Assembly (NCBI GenBank): GCA_003508835.1
Contig: PUFA01000003.1
Coordinates: forward strand, 23,383,501-23,447,500
Source: Eonycteris spelaea
Taxonomy: Eukaryota > Chordata > Mammalia > Chiroptera > Pteropodidae
Length of the DNA stretch: 64,000 bases
Direction of reading: 5' to 3'
The translations under genes and the position numbers were made by a program. Below the pieces are notes generated by a model. The model made no database searches, was not told where the DNA came from, and was given only the letters and a program-made list of their open reading frames with translations. Below are positions 58,880 to 64,000 of this stretch, piece by piece; position 1 is the stretch's first letter; each line of letters begins with the position of its first letter.

Positions 58880-59085
58880 CTGAGTGTACACCTTGTCTCT
58901 ACCACCCACCTACTATCCACCTATCTGCTATCCTTGTTTACTTTAATTAGCATTTATCTTGTCATCTGAAAGGCGGGGAGACTAATGATACCTTTCATCA
59001 TAGTTGAAAGTGAAATTAATATACGTAAAACACTTCGTAAGATGTCTGGCGTATATTAAGTGTTTAATGCATAAAAATGGTATTA
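58880..59085 (+). repeat. MIR SINE
   Basis: The 3' half is clear: 'tgtcatctgaaaggcgggga', 'gactaatgatacctttcatc', 'aagtgaaattaatatacgta', 'aaacacttcgtaagatgtct' and 'ggcgtatattaagtgtttaa'. The 5' half (58880-58950) is poorly preserved. Confidence 0.7.
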
Positions 59086-59869
59086 CACTCAATCCTCAAT
59101 TCATTTTCTGTACACTTGCACTTTCCACAATGATTTTGCTTCAAGTAACTTATTTTAAATTTTATAACATAAGCCAAGCATTATCTGAGAATCCTGTCTT
59201 GGAGGACATGAGGAAAATAACTTCCTAATAGCAAAGAGAAAAAGTACAGAGATTTATTCAACGTTGACCTATAATCGAAATAAAATCAGTCTCTTCTTGA
59301 GCTGCCTGCTCCTCAGATCTCCATGTAACCAGAAACGTTTGCCGCTTCAGATTCTCTTGCCGTGTTCCATCTGGCCAGGCCGAGACAGAATTTTTGCTTT
59401 TGGCTGTGATGCCCCCCAGCCTAGTCACCATTTAGTAACACCTCTCTTCCCACAATTCCAAATCCTCTGTGGCCTCAAACGACTCCTGGATTTTCTCTAT
59501 TTTTTCTCTCCCCTCATGCTGATCCAAATGTGCCAGCCCAATGCCTTTCTCTCTTCATATTACCTTATAAAAAATACAAATGAATATAATAGTAATTCTT
59601 AATATCCATGGGTTACTCCTTCTAGATAACATAGTTAAAACCAAGACGTTTTAATACATAGATTTTTTTAAAAGGCTTAAATATAGGATTTTTTTTTTTA
59701 ACTGTAAAAACCTAGATAAGACCAATCAATGCCATTTTGCCATGGATGTAAATTATGAATTGAGAATGATAGGTAGTGGTGTTTTACAAATGACCAGAGT
59801 GGATGATTTAGCCTGAAGAATGTGGGAGGATTTTCAAACAAATTCTGAATGATAGTTCTTGGCATTTCA
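59086..59869. other. No recognised feature
   Basis: Unrecognised. 59270-59560 is pyrimidine-rich and holds a 112-codon plus frame (59264-59602) that matches no family I know. Confidence 0.4.
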
Positions 59870-59873
59870 GTGA

Positions 59874-59911
<38 letters not shown>

Positions 59912-59940
59912 ATGTGTGCATGCATGCACATACACACACC
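59870..59940 (+). repeat. (TG)n-(CG)3-(CA)n alternating tract
   Basis: About 13 TG units, then 'cgcgcg', 'tatgtg', the 12-bp palindrome tgcatgcatgca and a CA-rich end. Almost the whole 70 bp alternates purine and pyrimidine. Confidence 0.95.
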
Positions 59941-60496
59941 CATGTATGAATTAATTAAATTTTCTCTTTGCTTCCCACACTTTGTCTACCAAATAATTAT
60001 GACATTCTAAAGTACACATGGATTTCCGGGCCAATGTTAGTTATTAGATTGTGAAATTAGAATTTCCAGCTCAAGGATTTTATATTCTCTTTCTTAAGAT
60101 TTTCTCAGTGGTTGATCTGATCCTATTTAAAGTTATAATGTTATATTATTACATCCACAAAATCATCTGGGTTCTCATGAGAATGATGAGCATATTTCCT
60201 ATGAGGATGGGTCTGAAGGGCAAGCTTTGGAGAAAAGTCAGAGTGACCACTGTGGGATTCAGTGAGCTGGATTCTCCCAGAATTCATGGCAGTTCTTACC
60301 TCTGTACCTTAGCACACTTTGGGATTCACTGTATAATATGTCACAAGTAATTTCTTGTTAGCGAAATATAAAGTCTCTAAATGAACTGCTTAAATTTAAG
60401 TGGAATTGAAGGCTCTTGCTAAAATGATGCAGTTTTCTTGAGTGGGAGAGAAGAGGGTCATAGTTACAGACATTTTGTATATGGCATGAAACAGAC
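59941..60496. other. No recognised feature
   Basis: Nothing is recognised; the frame at 60051-60350 has no features. Confidence 0.45.
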
Positions 60497-60660
60497 GTCC
60501 CCAAATTCTAGCATGCCTCTGAACCCTCAGGAGAGACCGGTAAAATGCAGATTCTCAGGCCCACGTGCAGAGAAACTGATATTATAGGTCTGGGTTGAGG
60601 TACACATCTGCATCTTTAACAAAGAATCCAGGTGACTCTGATGCATTGTAAAGAGATCAC
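60497..60660 (+). mobile_element. MER20-like hAT-Charlie element
   Basis: 'ctagcatgcctctgaaccct', 'atgcagattctcaggcccac', 'gatattataggtctgggttg', 'gcatctttaacaaagaatcc' and 'aggtgactctgatgcattgt' reproduce the MER20/MER3 layout ('agcatgcatcagaatcacc...aggtctggggtggggcc...aacaagttcccaggtgatgctgatgc'). Confidence 0.75.
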
Positions 60661-61454
60661 TTTTTCACAAATGGTGGCTCAACTTTACAAAGGCAACTTG
60701 TCTCCTCCAGATCCTGTGACTTCTTCCAGCCTGAAGGCCTTGTCTAGCTTCCAGTCTAAAACTTGCTGGAGTTTGTTCTTAGCCACAGGAGTTTGGGTTC
60801 ACGGACCTTAACTTCTTACGACAAGTGCTTACAGCTATCACTGTGTAACATGAGTCACCCTCCTCCTCAACTATACTAATAGAGATTGTGGAGGGCTTCT
60901 TTAAATTATATTTCACTTCCACCTACAAATAGTGAAGAAAATGGAAAAAGATTTTTTTTTGTAATTTCTAAAAAGAACATACTATATGAAAAAATGTTAT
61001 TAAATGGGTGAGATTGAGTTCACATTATTAGTGTCTTATTGGTTGTGAAAAGAGATGCTAGAGAAAGAAGAGGAAAAAAGAAGGGAATAAAATTTCTACA
61101 TATTCATAGCATTCCCCAGCAATACCACAAATAATATTAGAAGATTTTGTTTGCTTCGTGTGTTTCTCATAGTAAGCTATAAGAATGTCAGCTACCAAAT
61201 AATACTTCTTATTAATTATACTCTTTGCTTTGGGCTTTAAAAAAATCTATTGTTTTAAAATACCTATTGACCTGCTTTTTAAAATACCCACTGTCCTTAA
61301 GTCCTTTATACTGATTGAGATTTGATTCAATAAGTGTCATGCTTTCAACAACATTGTGCACGAGCTAAAAAGAGGAATGACTCGTGTTGCACTTACACAC
61401 ACTGAAAGTTTCCTCTTTCCTCGCTAGCCATTCTTTCTAGTGTGTCTGTGTCCA
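60661..61454. other. No recognised feature
   Basis: Nothing is recognised. Confidence 0.45.
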
Positions 61455-61490
61455 TTCATACATGTAAAGGGAGCACTTTACATGTATGAA
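61455..61490. repeat. Perfect 14-bp inverted repeat (hairpin)
   Basis: Arms ttcatacatgtaaa (61455-61468) and tttacatgtatgaa (61477-61490) are exact reverse complements around the 8-nt loop gggagcac. It belongs to no repeat I recognise. Confidence 0.9.
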
Positions 61491-61724
61491 CGTAATTTTC
61501 TATCACCGAGATTGATCATTTCTTTCAGAATCTTATGATGATTCAACTCTGGAATATATAATACAAATATACTATGGTGAGATATGTGAAGATAGTAACT
61601 AGTTCTTAAAGTTCTACAAATCTTCAATTATTCTCTTTGTTTAAGTAGACAAGTGAAGGATATTACAATTTTATTTAAATTTTAATGTTTAAACTTTTCA
61701 AATTATGTTGAACCCTTATGAAAT
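61491..61724. other. No recognised feature
   Basis: Short AT-rich stretch. Confidence 0.45.
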
Positions 61725-61764
61725 TCGGATCTTCCTTTCTTTCTTCCTTTCCTTCTTTCTTTCA
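61725..61764 (+). repeat. (CTTT)n-like pyrimidine repeat
   Basis: 'cttcctttctttcttccttt' and similar imperfect units. Confidence 0.9.
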
Positions 61765-62900
61765 GTTATCATCGATAGAGCTCCTATTTATGGTCAGGCA
61801 GTATGGTTAGCACTGAAGAAACAAAGATTCATACGGTATAGTCTTTGACATCTCTCCTAGAGTTAACAGTCTTGTTGAAAAGACAGAAAAAAAGAACCCC
61901 ACAGTAAATGCTGTAGAAGGTAATAGGTACTGTGAAAGAAGTAGGTACTGAATACCACAGACATATTCATAATTTACAATGTCTCACAGGCGTCAGACTG
62001 TCTAGCTGCTGAGTTACAAAGTATAGTCACTGACGTCAAGAACCTCACATTGTGGAAGAGGAGGAGGAGTCATTTGAATGGTAGAGAATCGCACAGAATT
62101 TTATGAAAGCAAAGAAGAACCTAGGAAGTGATGGGACAAGGTATAGTTTCCTGGAAGAAGACAAAACAGAAATGAGACTTAGGTGGTGGGCAGGAGTTAA
62201 CAAAGCAAACGGCAGAGGGCAAAAGGCCCAGGTTACAAAACAAGTTGGAGGAGGGCTGCAAACGATTTATTATTTCTGGAGACTCAAAGCCCAGACAGAG
62301 GTTGATAGCAGTTGTCAGGGAAAAGGGAGACAGGCGCCAGTCTACGGGACCCATGGCTGTCTGAAGAGACAGCACTTTAACCTGCCCCGGGGAGACACTA
62401 AAAGTTAAGCAAGCAATGATCACGTTACATGAATCCAGTTTAAAATTTACACTCTGGCAATTGCACAGGCAACAGCTTTGAGAAGGACCACTCTAGCAGC
62501 CTGGAGTGTGGAGGTGGTAATGCTTGCAGGAGACGAGACCTTCCCCTAGGGCAGGGGTGGGAGTGGTGAAGAGCAAAGCAGGAGAAATATAGCAGAAGTC
62601 AAATCAGTAACACTTAGTGATTGATTGATTGATATGGGAAGAAACGATGACGGGAACAATCAAGAAGGACACCCAGAGTTCTAGTGTGGCTGACTAGGCG
62701 TGTGGTGATACCGCTTATGGAGAATATTGAGAATGTGGATGGAGAAATAAGCATGAAGAGGAAGATGGTCAGTGTCTGGTTCTGGAAACATTGAGTTGGA
62801 GGTGGCTTTGTCACTCTCGGAGAAGGCATCCTAGGAAATTAGTTATTTGAATATGAAAGTGGATCTAGGCAGGGAAGATGGCTTTGGGACTCACAAGACT
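61765..62900 (-). repeat. Very long L2 relic, antisense
   Basis: It begins with an L2 terminus ('tcctatttatggtcaggcag') and runs through a 'ctgtagaaggtaataggtac' stretch, 'tcctggaagaagacaaaaca', 'gaaggaccactctagcagcc', 'ggacacccagagttctagtg' and 'gaaacattgagttggaggtg'. These phrases keep the order of the antisense L2-type consensus ('aagatcactctggctgc...gatgactccaaggttt...'). A non-L2 gap may exist around 61950-62090. Both-strand frames at 62103-62423 lie inside it. Confidence 0.65.
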
Positions 62901-63569
62901 GTGGGGGTAGTTGAAAAAAATCCGAGTTCAATTGTGGGCACAATGAATTCAAGTCTTCATTGGAATGTGGCAACGCATATCTCAAAACTCAGAAGTAACA
63001 TGTGAGAAACATATTTTAAAACCAGCCACAAACATATGTGTGGATTATATTTCTCTCAAGATTACACAAAATATGATTAACTAGGTGGTTGAATTTACCC
63101 AGGCACTGGAGGGAAGATGTAAAAGAGAAGGGAAATTAACAAAGCACAGAATAAAAAACATCCCTAAAACCTGAGCATTATAGCTATTAGCTTGTGAGAA
63201 AACAATTGGAGAAATAACACAATAGTCAGAGAAAATTCTGAGCTGGTAAAATAGTTCCTGAAATTAAAAATTTCTCTGGTTGTTACTTTTCTGGGGCTGC
63301 AAAGTAACAGTTCATACTAGTTTGGGGTTCTTTGCCCCAGTGGCCACATCTGGTTCACATTTTAGGACCCAAATTGTGAAGTTTGGATGAGGATATGGTT
63401 CTTTCAGTCAAAGAAAGTATTAGTGCTTGCAACTATTCAATTCAGCGCTTTGTAACAAGCCACCGTACATCTTTTTGTGCTTGATGCATGTGTAAATCGA
63501 GGCAGGGGAACACAGTGGATGGCTGGCTCACTTCTGTTACTATTAACTTAAGCCACTAACTCCCTTTAT
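62901..63569. other. No recognised feature
   Basis: Nothing is recognised. Confidence 0.45.
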
Positions 63570-63757
63570 TCAGGCTTAATGGCAGCTCTCAGCCCTGGTT
63601 GCCCACTAGAGTCACCTGGGGAGCTTTTATAAAGCACGATGCTCTGACCCACTCCCCCTGAGATTATGACTTTAATTGCTGTGAGGTGAGGCTCAAACAT
63701 GTTTTAAAAGTCTCCCAGGTGATTCTAATGTGCAAGATTGAGAATCACACAGCAAAC
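63570..63757 (+). mobile_element. MER5A-like hAT-Charlie element
   Basis: 'gcagctctcagccctggttg', 'actagagtcacctggggagc', 'ttttataaagcacgatgctc', 'ctgagattatgactttaatt', 'tctcccaggtgattctaatg' and 'attgagaatcac' reproduce MER5A, including the outer inverted repeats ('...tctcaaccctggctgcacattagaatcacctgggg'). Confidence 0.85.
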
Positions 63758-63879
63758 ACTCTATTAGAGTTTATCAAATAGTAAGCACTATAGAAGTGTT
63801 TATTTTCTGAATTCAGGTGACTGAGTGAAATGTTTTCTCAAATTTCCTGTACATTCTTAAGATCCTATATTTGGAAGTG

Positions 63880-64000
63880 CACTCAGAGAAATCCAGCCCT
63901 GAAAGTAAATTTAGAGATTCTCTTGTATACTCATTTCAGTTTAATAGACAAGAGAACTGAGATTCAGAGAGGCTGTGTAGTTTGCTGAAAGTCGCAGTTA
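63880..64000 (-). repeat. Ancient MIR/L3-class fragment, antisense, cut by window edge
   Basis: 'aatttagagattctcttgta', 'tttaatagacaagagaactg', 'agattcagagaggctgtgta' match the same family as 34068-34205 ('tttagagatcatctagtcc...gatgaggaaactgaggccc'). It continues beyond the right edge. Confidence 0.65.

Overview
The window is mammalian nuclear DNA with no protein-coding gene that I can recognise. It is AT-rich, CpG-poor and packed with decayed interspersed repeats: L1, L2, MIR, MaLR/ERVL-type LTRs, hAT and Tigger-like DNA transposons, and (TG)n, (TTCC)n and (AAT)n microsatellites. All open reading frames are short (116 codons or fewer). None resembles a cellular protein, and several fall inside repeats or read through microsatellites. 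The stretch is best read as a gene desert or part of a very long intron.

The most informative element is at 45001-45241. It is a composite retroposon whose 5' half is a tRNA-Val(UAC)-derived body, joined by a 9-nt linker to a complete 5S-rRNA-derived body and an A-rich/(AAT)n tail. As I recall, tRNA/5S hybrid SINEs of this kind are known from fruit bats (Pteropodidae, 'MEG-TR'). Together with L1 3' ends of a kind I associate with bats and other laurasiatherians (for example near 20600-21108 and 25855-26136), this points to a megabat genome. The lineage call is inference; mammalian origin is certain.

Layout. 1-6.4 kb: an L1 3' end at the left edge, a MIR, an L2, a Tigger-like DNA transposon carrying a broken transposase N-terminus (3446-4237) with a second fragment of the same family just upstream, and a probable LTR. 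6.7-12.2 kb: MIRs, a hAT fragment, two L1 pieces and an L2. 14.8-21.7 kb: L1-dense, including an L1 interrupted by a small TA-target DNA transposon (17549-17715) and an MLT1-type LTR interrupted by a retroposed fragment with target-site duplications. 22.9-31.1 kb: a hAT element, an L1 with a 5' inversion (25847-26207), L2 pieces, and L1s in both orientations. 32.7-39.1 kb: a probable LTR, MIR/L2 pieces and an L1 interrupted by an unclassified GC-richer insert. 39.6-40.3 kb: a non-repetitive, somewhat GC-richer segment with good splice-like signals, the best candidate for a transcribed non-coding exon or regulatory element. 43.5-45.9 kb: a (TG)n tract, the composite SINE and an L1 ORF2 relic. 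47.6-54.7 kb: a hAT fragment, L2 pieces and two nested L1s. 56-64 kb: a pyrimidine/purine tract, long L2 relics, MIRs, MER20- and MER5A-like hAT elements, a Z-DNA-prone TG/CG tract and a perfect 14-bp hairpin.

Repeat families were assigned by eye from remembered consensus sequences, so boundaries are good to about 10-30 bp and subfamily names are tentative. No genes act together here. The content records layered transposon insertion, some of it nested and therefore datable relative to its host repeat.
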